From assembly GCA_028095005.1 (NCBI GenBank), contig CM051460.1, positions 289,494,653 to 289,558,652 of the forward strand: 64,000 nt of DNA. The letters run 5' to 3'. Position 1 is the first letter of the stretch. Each line of letters starts with the position of its first letter. The notes under the pieces are model-generated. The model was not told where the DNA came from. It worked only from the letters and a program-made list of their open reading frames with translations, and made no database searches. This document shows, one piece after another, positions 22,077 through 32,613 of the stretch. Source of the DNA: Rhynchospora pubera (taxonomy: Eukaryota; Streptophyta; Magnoliopsida; Poales; Cyperaceae). Both the position numbers and the translations under genes were made by a program.

Positions 22077-22440
22077 GAAAAATGCTAAAGTCCAATATAT
22101 AGGACGGGATAGGATCGTCCCGCGCGATCGTTCTCAGATTTTTTATTTTAAACAATCGACTTGAACTGTTCAATATTTCTTCATATTGAAAACTATAAGA
22201 AATTTATTTTATATTTTTTTAAAAATTTTATTATTTTTTGATATTTTAGAAAATTCATAATACAAAAAATTATGGACCCTCTGACAACAATGACTTTAAA
22301 AAATTTTAAACATATAGTAAAAAAATTAATAAAAAATGGGTTTGTTATGAGTTTTTAATAGAAAACATATCAAATAGTTCGGATTAGCAGTTTCAAATTT
22401 GAAACATAAGGACAATTATATTATAGTTTGGATTGAATAA
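22077..22440. mobile_element. foldback MITE, family A, decayed copy
   Basis: The left arm (AATGCTAAAGTCCAATATAT, then AGGACGGGAT) closely matches the reversed right arm of the 31662-32024 copy. The match continues through TTCATATTGAAAACTAT. The right arm is diverged or truncated, so the right edge is approximate. Confidence 0.6.
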
Positions 22441-25167
22441 CTTCGTTGCCGACGAGAGAAGATAGCATTGTCAAATAATATTTGTTTTAATTTTACATTT
22501 GTATATATTCTTTGTTTGATTGCATGCATGATGTATGGATGGAATCATGGAAATAGCGGGGTTCTGTAAACAAATTGACAACGCACTGCTATATTGGGGG
22601 TAAAGTACGGAAATATGTCCATTGTTGACTGGATCTTATACGGAGAATGTAGGAAGTTAAAATTTATTTGTGAGTGAAAACGCGGCAAATTGATATTCTG
22701 GCCTGATAATTCATAATTATGGTTGGGTCAATCCCCAGAATGGTGAAAAAAAAAAAGGGAATTGCTAACAAAAAATAGGAGGAATACATCCCAAAAATAA
22801 TTTTTTATTAGTCTATTCTTGAAACACAGAGAACAGTTTAGAATTTATGGTAAAGAGTGCTACGCAGCAATCAACTTCAAGCAAAATCATGCAATCCCCA
22901 CCCAGTTTCTGCAGAAGTTTTAGTTTTTGTTTCTGCAAACCACGCAGAAAAAGAAAATTGTATGTATCAAAGATTTTACGCAAGGAAACGAATCATCCTT
23001 GTCAAATAAAAGAGAGGATGAGATGGAACTTCATGTCATTTTCCCGTGGCTATTTTTTTATTTTTTCCTTTTTTGAGAAAAATGGATGGTTTTTTTGGGA
23101 AATGGCCAAAGGAGCTAATAAATCAATGAACTTATTTGCGTTGATATAGCGCCTACAGTTCCGTTTATCGTAAAATTCGGAACCTATCTGGCCTGTCACG
23201 TGGCATTCTCTGTCTTTTTCTGGCCGCTCCATCAGTTTAGCCAATTAGGCATTTAGCCTACAAATTACAATATATGAGAACCAAAGCACGCATGTGAGGA
23301 AAAAATTAAAATAGTTAGATAACGATCCACGCCTAGGGTTTTTCAGGTTTTTTTTTTCCTTTGTTGGGTTTAGCTGAGGACCTTTTCACAAGATGTCCTT
23401 TATTTATTCAGTATTGCAATTTTCATCATATAAACTTTTTTAAAGTCGTTTCTTTTCATTTATAACTTCATACATGAACATGATACTTACCTGATTTGTT
23501 GGATTGTACTGCCGCTCTTTATATTTTTTTCATTCAAAGTAGAATAGCAATAATTTTTTTTTTGCCGACGGAATTCCTTTAATTAGTACGACTTTTCACA
23601 CTTATACCTGAATTTTTTTTTAATTAATTTATCATTGTTTTTTCCCCTGTTCATATTAGAAGACGACATGAATACAATCTCTGCCATGAACTGGATGCAC
23701 TAGTATAGAAGGTTTTGGCTAAATTACGTTAACAAACATTTAAATTGACCATGTTATAAATATTTTTCAAACTGAATCAAAATAATTTTTTAAATAATAA
23801 ATTGTTCATTATGATTATCTTAGAGCATCAAGTAATATATAAAAAAACATAATATGTTTTTAAAAAATGATTAACCTTTAATCAGTTTTCTCTTACTTTT
23901 TTGGGGCTGTTATTTATTTGTATTACAGCTTTTCCGCCCGAGTTCTGATTTAAATTTATCAAACGACCTGAAGAAATGAGACCGCGCAACTTTTTTTTAT
24001 ATACATAAATTGTTTCTTGATAGTTGCTGACCCATTATCAGTGCTATTTATTGTCAATTTAAATAATGACAATTAATATGGAGATGTGAAATATCGAACT
24101 TGCAATCGCACAATGTTACATTGAGGAGATTTAGGAATCAAAGTTTACCAAAGAGTATGTTAGGAACTTTAAAATTTCAAATTGGGAATATGCATGGGTG
24201 TGGTGCGTACCTACAAGTCTATAACTCGTCTAAAAAAATTTAAAAAACTCTGTACCCAACCCCAACGGCCACCGCAAAATTGAGTATGCGCCGTGTTTTG
24301 CAGCGGATTTTAGAATGGCATGTACTCGGCCTACGGCTATGGGCTAGTCCTTCAAAAAACCAAATAAAAAAAAGGTGACATCTATTTCCAAGATGGGATA
24401 TGGGAAACAAACTCTGTGATATTTGTGAGTACAGACTTGAGAGCCACCTCGAAATAAAAAATAAAAATAGATAATTTAAGCTGATAGGAACAACAACTGG
24501 TTTAATTTTGGGGGGAATTTCGTAAAAATAGTAAACTTGTCCCAACCGGCTCCGCTGTTGGTTGGTGGAGAGAGAGAGGAGACGAAAGTACAGTGAAATG
24601 GGCAACATGATTCGGTCCAATAATTTAATTACTTAGAGATGAATGAATGAATGAACAAATAATTGATCCAACAAGATTTAACCATGTGACAAACAAAAAC
24701 ATGCCACCTGTCATTGTTTAGAGTTTGAGTCACTTTCAAGCGAGGCGAGTGTTGGGAACAATGATGGCATGTATATGGTGGGTGAGGTTGGAAAGTTTAT
24801 TTTCATGTGCCTTGATGAGGTATTGAGAGTTTGAGACCCATTTAACATTGCTTCGCTTTAAACAGGGTTCGGTAAGACATAATTGGAGTTGAGGTTTAAT
24901 TTAATAATTGTTCGTGAAGCTAGTAAATGAACTCAACTTATATTAGGAATTGTTCTTACACTTACGTTCTGCTTTTTGAAAATATTTATACTTATATATT
25001 ATTCATAGTAATTCGTTTATATTTGGTATGGAAATTGTTTATTACTCGTTTTTCAAAATGTACTAGTTCAAATTAAATATTTTGCCGAATCAATATTGAA
25101 ATATGGTGTATGCGTTAATAGAAATTTTGTGGTAGTTTGGTGTTCATAGTCTCATAGACACACACAG

Positions 25168-25547
25168 GGTTGTCTAATTAATGTATGCTCGGGAGTACGG
25201 ATCATCTTGTACTCCCTAGTCGTTTTTTAAAATTCAAACGGTCAATCCAAAACGTTTAAGTTGTTCTCCATATTGAAATTTTCTTGGAGAACAAATTTTA
25301 TATTTTTTTAAATTTTTTTGGCTATTTATTATGATATTTAAAAAATACTATAACAGGAGGATTTTAGGCCCTCTAATTTGAAAATATCATAATATATAGC
25401 AAAAAAAAAAATTAGAAAAAAATGTAAAATTAGGTATCTAAGTAGATTTCAATATAGAGAACAAACATGAACGGTTTGGATTGACTGTTTGAAATTTAGA
25501 TTTCGAAAACAAATCGGGATCGTACGGATCGTTTACATTAGCCAACC
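25168..25547. mobile_element. foldback MITE, 380 bp, related to family A
   Basis: The ends GGTTGTCTAATTAATGTA and, inverted, GGTTGGCTAATGTAAACG bound a near-complete palindrome. The inner arms share GTTCTCCATATTGAAA and a TATTATGATATTTAAAAA / TTGAAAATATCATAATA stem. The outer ends differ from those of family A. Confidence 0.65.
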
Positions 25548-25705
25548 TCTATATATACAAGTATTTATCATTGATATAAAAAAAATATTTATCAATTTAA
25601 GAACGGAATATATAGTGCCTTCAATCCAGGCAATGAAAAAAATTCAAATTGATGCATCTATATAAATAGTATTTTGGTATTTAGAGGATAAAATATGCAA
25701 CTTAT

Positions 25706-26053
25706 TGTGGAGAAGTGGGCACAGAGGATCCGAAATTTACAGCTGTGATGGAAATTTCGGTCCGAAATGGATCCGAAATGGGTCCGAAATTGTTACCTTT
25801 TATGCCATAAATTGTGTTTCCTTTATTGTCTCTCTGCAAAATTAGAAAGAAATAAAAGAGGAGCGTCTGTGTTTCTATAAAGGCGCCTCCTTCCTTCTGA
25901 AATATTATCTTTCCATCTCTCTCTCTCTCTCTGTAAAACGTTGTTGAAAAGAAATAAGAAAAATGGTGGTGTGCGTGAGTTGTGGATGTAGGTACATATT
26001 GTACTGAACCATGTTAAATCTGTGTGTTTCTTGTTTTATTTACTGTGTTTACA
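25706..26053 (+). repeat. 5' LTR of the copia element
   Basis: TGTGGAGAAG to TGTTTACA. It contains a TATA box (CTATAAA near 25875), then a (CT)8 run at the likely start of R/U5. Four GGATCCGAAAT / GGTCCGAAAT motifs lie in U3. Confidence 0.95.
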
Positions 26054-26065
26054 TGGTATCAGAGC
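26054..26065 (+). other. primer binding site, initiator tRNA-Met
   Basis: TGGTATCAGAGC directly follows the 5' LTR. It is the standard copia PBS complementary to the 3' end of initiator methionine tRNA. Confidence 0.95.
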
Positions 26066-26098
26066 GGTAGGTTCTGAGATCTGTACGGCTCTATCTCT

Positions 26099-26180
26099 GT
26101 GCGAGTTACTGCACAGCTGTGTTTTCCGTCCTCGTGCGAGTTACTGCATAGAGGGATTCTTCTTGGTGCGAGTTACTGCA
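26099..26180 (+). repeat. triplicated 15-mer in the copia leader
   Basis: GTGCGAGTTACTGCA occurs three times exactly, at 26099-26113, 26134-26148 and 26166-26180, between the PBS and the gag start. Each has a short TGC..GCA inverted pair. Its place suggests a role in RNA packaging, dimerisation or translation. That is an inference from position alone. Confidence 0.85.
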
Positions 26181-26293
26181 CCATCGATCCTTTCTTCTCA
26201 GTCAGATCCCACCGAAACCTCGATCAAAACCTCAATTTCGGACCGAAATTTGCGTTTTTCGGACCAAAATTTTATCTAAACAAACTCTAAACA

Positions 26294-29200
26294 ATGAATC
26301 CTACATCTGATTCTGACCCTAAGACACCTATCCCTGATCCAAATTCTCTAGACGCCATGACCCTTATCCAGAACCTGAACAATACCCTGTCCCAGTTGCT
26401 TACTCAACCGAGACCTCCACCAAACACCCAAAGCCAAGAGGGTTTCTCCTCCGTGATGTCGATCAAGCTAGATGGGACAAACTTCTACCTTTGGTCACAG
26501 ATGCTGCAGATGAAACTCAACGGGCGAGACAGATTGGGACACCTTGATGGATCGACTCGGCCAAAGCCTTTGGACGAGGAAGCCTATAAGCGGTGGTCGG
26601 TGATGGATTCTCAGGTCAAGGACTTTATGATCAACTCTATGGATTCATCGTTGATAGGTACTTTCTTGCCCTACTCCACTGCAAAAGAGGTATGGGATGC
26701 TGTCAACACATCTTATTTTGATGGTAGTGATTTGTCTCAGATTCTGGACCTCAAAAGGAAAATTAGTAAAGTCAAACAAAATGGTGAATTGGTCCAGAAT
26801 TTTTATAGTACCCTCCAAGGGTTGTGGAAGGAGTTAGACACTCGTAGACCAAATCCCATGGAATGTCCCCATGATATTGAAAAATACCAGAAAATGGTAC
26901 AAGAAGATAGGGTACTGACTTTTTTGGATGGCTTAGATGATAAGTTGGACCAGATTAGGGCTAGTGTACTTCAAATTAGTCCCCTCCCTACAGTAGAAGA
27001 GGCGTTTGCCTTGGTAAGGAAGGAGGAGAGGCGACAAATGGTCATGTTGAACGGGGGTGAAGTTGTGGACAATTCCTTGGCCATGCTAGCAAAAACCCAA
27101 ACCTTGACTCTCCAAAAGTCCAACTATCCTCAAAAACCAAATAATAAGAAACCGGTCCCACCAGGAGGATGTACTCATTGTAAAAATCCAAAACACTCTG
27201 TGGAGCAATGTTTCAAGTTGATTGGGTATCCAGACTGGTGGGAGGAAAATAAGAAGAAGAGACAGGGCAAGGCACACGTAGCAGAGGCCATGACTACAGA
27301 AGGGAAGACCCTACCAGCAGCAAATTTGGACGGTTTAAGTCCTGGCAGTGACAATTTCGGACCGAAATTGGCAAATTTCGGACCGAAATTTGAGGGAAAC
27401 CTCTCTGTTTTGCCTTCTGTTGAGACAAATGAAGGTAAAAATTTTGCTTTGAATACACCTGCTACTGACTGTTCTTGGATTATTGATTCAGGGGCGACTG
27501 ATCACATGACGTATGACAAAGAAGACTTGGTAAGGGAATCCGCTCCAAGAAGGAACAAAATTGTTAATGCAAATGAAGAATCCTATCCAGTCACAGGGGC
27601 TGGAGAAGTCCAATTTTCTTCTTCCTTAACTCTTTCAAATACACTTTTGGTTCCCTCTCTCTCATCCAAGCTTCTGTCTGTGGGACAGTTATGTGAAGAA
27701 CTTAATTGTGTGGTACTCATGTATCCTCGATTTTGTCTTTTTCAGGACCTCTTGACGAAGGAAATTCTTGGTCGTGGTACTAAAAGAGGAGGACTATATC
27801 ATTTAGAAGACTTGGCTGCTGGACAAGCACATCTATCAGCTGGATCGAACTTGAGTAGGAAGTCTTCTATTTGGATATGGCACAGGCGATTAGGTCATCC
27901 ATCATTTGGGTACCTACGAAAACTTTATCCTAGTCTGTTTTCTGGTTTTGAAAATGAGAAGTTTGATTGTGATGTTTGTATCAAATCTAAGAGCCATCGA
28001 GCTCATTTTGCTAAGATTTTGGATGATGATAATAATAGACTTCCTTTTGATTTGATCCACTCTGATGTTTGGGGACCCTCCCCGGTTAACTCTTTAGTTG
28101 GAAATAGATGGTTTGTCTTGTTTGTTGATGACTGCACTAGAATGACTTGGGTCAATGTGGTGAAACAAAAAACTGATGTACCAGTTGCCATTAAATCATT
28201 TATTACCATGGTAAGAAATCAATTTGATAAAAATGTTAAGATTTTCAGAAGTGATAATGGTAAGGAATTTGTCAACAAAATACTAGGAGAGTTTTTTAAA
28301 GACCATGGGATTATTCATGAGACCAGTTGTGTTGGTACTCCCCAGCAAAATGGTAGGGCAGAACGTAAGAACAGACAAATTTTAGAAATAACCAGAGCAA
28401 TGATGATAGAAAATAATGTTCCTAATTCTTATTGGGATCATGCAGTCACCTCAGCAGTGTATCTGTTAAATAGATTACCTTCAGCACCTCTTAAATTTCA
28501 AACACCTCTACAAAAACTCTCAACCTACACTGTGATCCCTTCTGTTCTCAATATCCCACCTAAAGTGTTTGGTTGTATAGCTTATGTTCACATACAAAAA
28601 CATCAACGCTCAAAACTTGACCCTTGTGCTGAAAAATGTGTGTTCATTGGTTATGGTCAACATCAAAAGGGCTATAGGTGCTTGAATCCAACCACCGGAA
28701 AAGTCTATACTACCATGGATGTGACATTTGTTGAAAATGAAGGATTTTTTTGCACGAACCAGACTCATTCTCAGGGGGAGAATGTGATAGACAATGAGTC
28801 ATGGTTTGATACAGCAAAGAATGAAGATTGTGGACCTGAACTTGGAAATTTCGGCCCAACTTCTGATAATTTCGGTCCGAATTTTATGAATTTCGGTCCG
28901 AATTTTGAGAGTGAGGATGAGAATTTCAGTCCAGAAATGGATCCACTAGAGAATTCGGGTCCATCAGAAGACCATGACAACTTGGAATGTGAAGATGAAG
29001 AAATGATACAGTCTCCTACTTCACCACATGATCAATTTCCTGAGTCAGAGGTAAATGTTTCTGAACCTGCTATTAATAACTCTAGTTATCAGTTACCTTT
29101 CAGGGTCAATAGAGGCAGACCACCTAAAAGATACAGACCAGATGAGGATGGTGAAGGCAGATATGCAATGGTGAATTTCATGACCATGTCTCACATGCCA

Positions 29201-30781
29201 GAGCCTGTGAAGGAATTTAACAGAACCCTTGCTTCAGTTCACATTCCAGGCAGCCTAAATGAAGCTCTTAGCAATCCAAGATGGGTGGATGCAATGAAAG
29301 CAGAAATGGATGCGTTGGAGAAGAATGGTACTTGGGAATTGGTGACAAGGCCAAAAGACAGAAAGGCAGTAGGCTGCAAATGGGTGTTTACAGTCAAATA
29401 TGGGCCCACTGGAAAAATTGACAGGTACAAGGCAAGACTGGTGGCAAAAGGCTATTCTCAGACATATGGAGTAGACTACCATGAGACTTTCTCTCCTGTA
29501 GCTAAGCTAAACACTGTGAGAATTCTATTGTCCATTGCTGCAAACAGAGACTGGCCTTTGCATCAATTCGATGTAAAGAATGCCTTCTTGCATGGTGACA
29601 TTGATGAAGAAATCTACATGGATATTCCACCAGGATACAGTCATTCAAGCAATCAACTTCTTGTGTGTAGGTTAAAGAAAGCTTTGTATGGTCTGAAACA
29701 GTCCCCTAGGGCCTGGTTTGGAAGATTCTGCAGTGCTATGAGGGGATATGGATACACCCAGAGTGATACTGACCATACTTTATTCTTTCTCAAGAATAAA
29801 GGTAAAATTGTTATCTTGATAATCTATGTTGATGATATGATAATTACAGGTGATGACTCTGAAGGAATCCAGGATCTGGAAGAGAAACTGTCTAAGGAGT
29901 TTGAAATGAAAAATTTAGGAGGGTTGAAATACTTCCTTGGAATCGAAGTTACACGCAGTAAAGAAAGTATTTCTTTGTCTCAAAGGAAGTATGTACTTGA
30001 CTTGCTTACTGAAACAGGTATGTTGGATTGCAAACCTGTTGATACACCAACAAAACAGAACGTCAAGTTGGGTGTGTTCCTTGACCAGGCACCTACAAAC
30101 AAGGATCAGTACCAGAGATTGGTAGGGAAACTCATCTACTTGTCACATACTCGGCCTGATATTGCTTATGCTGTGTCAGTGGTGAGTCAGTTCATGCATG
30201 CTCCCAGTGAGCAACACATGGAAGCTGTTATGTGGATTCTAAGGTATCTCAAAGGATCCCCAGGACGAGGTATCTTCTTCAAGAAAAATGGTCATCTTGG
30301 GATTGAGGGATTTACAGATTCTGACTGGGCTGGAGATGTGACTGACAGGAAATCTACTTCTGGATACTTTACATTTGTTGGAGGTAACTTGGTTACCTGG
30401 AGAAGCAAAAAACAAAAGGTGGTAGCTTTGTCAAGTGCAGAGGCAGAATTCAGAGGAATTGCTAAAGGTTTGCAAGAGTTACTGTGGATAAAGAGAGTAC
30501 TTAAAGATCTTGGCTTCTATGATGACAGGGAGATGAAACTGTTTTGTGACAACAAGGCAGCTATTTCAATCTCGCACAATCCGGTGCAACATGATAGGAC
30601 CAAGCACATTGAAGTGGATAGACATTTTATTCGACAAAATTTAGAAGATAAAGTCATTAGCATTCCTCACGTGAGAACTGATGAACAATTGGCAGATATA
30701 CTAACCAAAGGGGTATCCAGCACTATCTTTCAAGGAGTGATTTTCAAGTTAGGCATGCAAGACATCTACATGCCAACTTGA
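26294..30781 (+). CDS. copia gag-pol polyprotein
   Basis: One frame of 1495 residues. Gag (UBN2/DUF4219-like) fills about residues 1-290. It is followed by a CCHC knuckle CTHCKNPKHSVEQC at 293-306. The protease active site DSGATDH is at 397-403. The integrase HHCC-type region (HRRLGHP..CDVCIKSKSH) is near 535-570. The catalytic triad is D591, D654 and E690, a D,D(35)E spacing. Reverse transcriptase carries YVDD at 1178-1181. RNase H has DSDWAG starting about 1342. The product self-processes into capsid, protease, integrase and RT/RNase H, which make and insert cDNA copies. Two linkers (about residues 352-366 and 851-882) carry repeated NFGPKF/NFGPNF peptides encoded by a palindromic DNA motif also present in the LTRs. 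No stop or frameshift interrupts it. The start ATG follows a leader with other short frames. Confidence 0.97.
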   Translation: MNPTSDSDPKTPIPDPNSLDAMTLIQNLNNTLSQLLTQPRPPPNTQSQEGFSSVMSIKLDGTNFYLWSQMLQMKLNGRDRLGHLDGSTRPKPLDEEAYKRWSVMDSQVKDFMINSMDSSLIGTFLPYSTAKEVWDAVNTSYFDGSDLSQILDLKRKISKVKQNGELVQNFYSTLQGLWKELDTRRPNPMECPHDIEKYQKMVQEDRVLTFLDGLDDKLDQIRASVLQISPLPTVEEAFALVRKEERRQMVMLNGGEVVDNSLAMLAKTQTLTLQKSNYPQKPNNKKPVPPGGCTHCKNPKHSVEQCFKLIGYPDWWEENKKKRQGKAHVAEAMTTEGKTLPAANLDGLSPGSDNFGPKLANFGPKFEGNLSVLPSVETNEGKNFALNTPATDCSWIIDSGATDHMTYDKEDLVRESAPRRNKIVNANEESYPVTGAGEVQFSSSLTLSNTLLVPSLSSKLLSVGQLCEELNCVVLMYPRFCLFQDLLTKEILGRGTKRGGLYHLEDLAAGQAHLSAGSNLSRKSSIWIWHRRLGHPSFGYLRKLYPSLFSGFENEKFDCDVCIKSKSHRAHFAKILDDDNNRLPFDLIHSDVWGPSPVNSLVGNRWFVLFVDDCTRMTWVNVVKQKTDVPVAIKSFITMVRNQFDKNVKIFRSDNGKEFVNKILGEFFKDHGIIHETSCVGTPQQNGRAERKNRQILEITRAMMIENNVPNSYWDHAVTSAVYLLNRLPSAPLKFQTPLQKLSTYTVIPSVLNIPPKVFGCIAYVHIQKHQRSKLDPCAEKCVFIGYGQHQKGYRCLNPTTGKVYTTMDVTFVENEGFFCTNQTHSQGENVIDNESWFDTAKNEDCGPELGNFGPTSDNFGPNFMNFGPNFESEDENFSPEMDPLENSGPSEDHDNLECEDEEMIQSPTSPHDQFPESEVNVSEPAINNSSYQLPFRVNRGRPPKRYRPDEDGEGRYAMVNFMTMSHMPEPVKEFNRTLASVHIPGSLNEALSNPRWVDAMKAEMDALEKNGTWELVTRPKDRKAVGCKWVFTVKYGPTGKIDRYKARLVAKGYSQTYGVDYHETFSPVAKLNTVRILLSIAANRDWPLHQFDVKNAFLHGDIDEEIYMDIPPGYSHSSNQLLVCRLKKALYGLKQSPRAWFGRFCSAMRGYGYTQSDTDHTLFFLKNKGKIVILIIYVDDMIITGDDSEGIQDLEEKLSKEFEMKNLGGLKYFLGIEVTRSKESISLSQRKYVLDLLTETGMLDCKPVDTPTKQNVKLGVFLDQAPTNKDQYQRLVGKLIYLSHTRPDIAYAVSVVSQFMHAPSEQHMEAVMWILRYLKGSPGRGIFFKKNGHLGIEGFTDSDWAGDVTDRKSTSGYFTFVGGNLVTWRSKKQKVVALSSAEAEFRGIAKGLQELLWIKRVLKDLGFYDDREMKLFCDNKAAISISHNPVQHDRTKHIEVDRHFIRQNLEDKVISIPHVRTDEQLADILTKGVSSTIFQGVIFKLGMQDIYMPT

Positions 30782-30788
30782 GGGGGAG
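30778..30788 (+). other. polypurine tract of the copia element
   Basis: TTGAGGGGGAG abuts the 3' LTR, the expected priming site for plus-strand DNA. It overlaps the end of the coding frame, whose stop is the TGA at 30779-30781. Confidence 0.9.
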
Positions 30789-31136
30789 TGTGGAGAAGTG
30801 GGCACAGAGGATCCGAAATTTACAGCTGTGATGGAAATTTCGGTCCGAAATGGATCCGAAATGGGTCCGAAATTGTTACCTTTTATGCCATAAATTGTGT
30901 TTCCTTTATTGTCTCTCTGCAAAATTAGAAAGAAATAAAAGAGGAGCGTCTGTGTTTCTATAAAGGCGCCTCCTTCCTTCTGAAATATTATCTTTCCATC
31001 TCTCTCTCTCTCTCTGTAAAACGTTGTTGAAAAGAAATAAGAAAAATGGTGGTGTGCGTGAGTTGTGGATGTAGGTACATATTGTACTGAACCACGTTAA
31101 ATCTGTGTGTTTCTTGTTTTATTTACTGTGTTTACA
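30789..31136 (+). repeat. 3' LTR of the copia element
   Basis: Same length as the 5' LTR and one base different by my reading (CCACGTT here, CCATGTT in the 5' copy). Confidence 0.95.
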
Positions 31137-31384
31137 CTTATTATGTTTGTTCTCTAACAAGATAAAAAATGTAGAAAATACATCATTATTTTTAATGGCT
31201 TATTTGTTGATTCAGTGGCCAACTAATCAATTTGGCATTTGATTGTTCGTTCAATCCCGTAAAATACCCATCGAATATATATTTGTACATGAGGGTTTGC
31301 ACCTCAAACAGTCTAATGTAATTGGTCTTGCAATTGTCTTTGAGAACATTGTGTTGAATGAGTAAAAATATTTTTTTCTCAAAT

Positions 31385-31530
31385 GCTCTGTTTGGATGGG
31401 TGCAAAAATAAGAAAATAGCTTATTCCTTCTCCCAAATTTATTATAAACAATCCAAATTCTTCACAAAGTTACACATTTTCCAATACTTCTTCCCTTATT
31501 CCTCTTATTTCCACACCATCCAAACGGATT
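31385..31530. mobile_element. Tourist-like MITE, family E
   Basis: It starts GCTCTGTTTGGATGGGTG and ends CACCATCCAAACGGATT. The interior has TTTATTATAAACAATCCAAA and CACAAAGTTACACATTTTCC. Related copies are at 49860, 50863, 51548 and 61854. Confidence 0.7.
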
Positions 31531-31661
31531 TTTAAAGTTCTTATTCTTATTAACACAACATAGAATGATAGAAATAATTTATCATCAAATAAAAAATATT
31601 TTCCACGAATGTACCAAATCCTTCTAAGATGGAAGGGTCCATGACTCCATGTACAGAACTA

Positions 31662-32024
31662 GAGAAATACTAGAGTCCAACGGATGGAGTCCGTCCAATA
31701 CGATCGTTTTTACGTTTTTAAATTTTAAATAATTGAAAACTTATATGAAATCAATTTTTACATTTTTTTGAAATTTTTTACTATTTTTTTGGTATTTTAG
31801 AAAATCGTTGTTATTTGACGATCAATAATGTTTATATCATGAATTTTCAAAAATACCGAAAAAATAGTAAAAAAATTTGAAAAATATGTAAAAAATGGTT
31901 TCTTGTAAGTTTTCAATATGGAGAACGTATTAAACGGTTCGAATCGGTCATTGGAAATTTAAAAATATGATCGATCATATTAGACGAACTCATCCGTCCT
32001 ATATATTAGACTCTAGCATTTCTC
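31662..32024. mobile_element. foldback MITE, family A, 363 bp
   Basis: Ends GAGAAATACTAGAGTCCAA and, inverted, GAGAAATGCTAGAGTCTAA. The whole element folds back on itself through arms containing TTTACATTTTTTTGAAATTT / TTTGAAAAATATGTAAA. It shares sequence with 22077-22440. Confidence 0.75.
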
Positions 32025-32613
32025 ACATAACTTTATGTTGGTCTACTTTTATTTAAAACTTAAAAGTCATGTATAATGTATTTTGCACTTTAAAACACGC
32101 CTTTCTTTTATTCCTTAAAAACACGCTTTAATAGTAAGAAACATTATTATTACTTACTGACAAATTTGTCTCTTAACTTCAAACAAACTTACCTAAAGTA
32201 TTTTTCAAATCCTTAACAAGCTACCTATGTTTATGACAAACTTCACAAGTTTTAATTCTGTTATACGGATCTAAAATCTAAATGCAATGACCATTTGGAC
32301 ATACATAAAAATGAGAAATGGTATTACGGTTCATGTTAAATAAAATTTTATTTTTATTTTTTACTATTTAGGTTTTGAATGAGTGTGTGTATATTTAAAA
32401 AAAAAGCGACATCAGAACGTATCAAAAATTTGTAATGGATTTGTCATGATAGATTAACAATTTAAACTCAGCAAAAGATCTAGTCCAACTTAAGTGTACA
32501 CTGTACAATCAACCGATTGAAATTGCTTGAGCAATTATTGCGTGGGAATAAATCTAATTCAGTCAATTTCCTTGTGAGCTTGAATAAAAGATAGCCAACA
32601 AAATTTAAACAAC

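Larger units (their letters stand above)
21583..25700. other. intergenic with foldback elements, no gene seen
   Basis: This is very AT-rich sequence between the Mutator-like and copia elements. It holds two foldback MITEs, listed separately. Open frames around 22850 and 24240 lack domains and start context. Confidence 0.55.
25706..31136 (+). mobile_element. complete Ty1-copia LTR retrotransposon
   Basis: Two 348-bp LTRs (25706-26053 and 30789-31136) begin TG and end CA. They are flanked by the 5-bp duplication CTTAT (25701-25705 and 31137-31141). By eye they differ at one base only (C-A-T against C-A-C near position 300). A tRNA-Met primer site follows the 5' LTR and a purine tract precedes the 3' LTR. 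One uninterrupted 1495-codon frame encodes gag, protease, integrase, RT and RNase H in copia order. All expected parts are present, so the element may be competent to move. Confidence 0.96.

Noticed and set aside
22847..23149. 100-codon plus-strand frame
   Set aside because: No recognisable domain, AT-rich surroundings and no promoter or homologous partner frame seen.
26054..26090. tRNA-like sequence after the 5' LTR
   Set aside because: It is only the primer binding site complementary to tRNA-Met. No cloverleaf follows.
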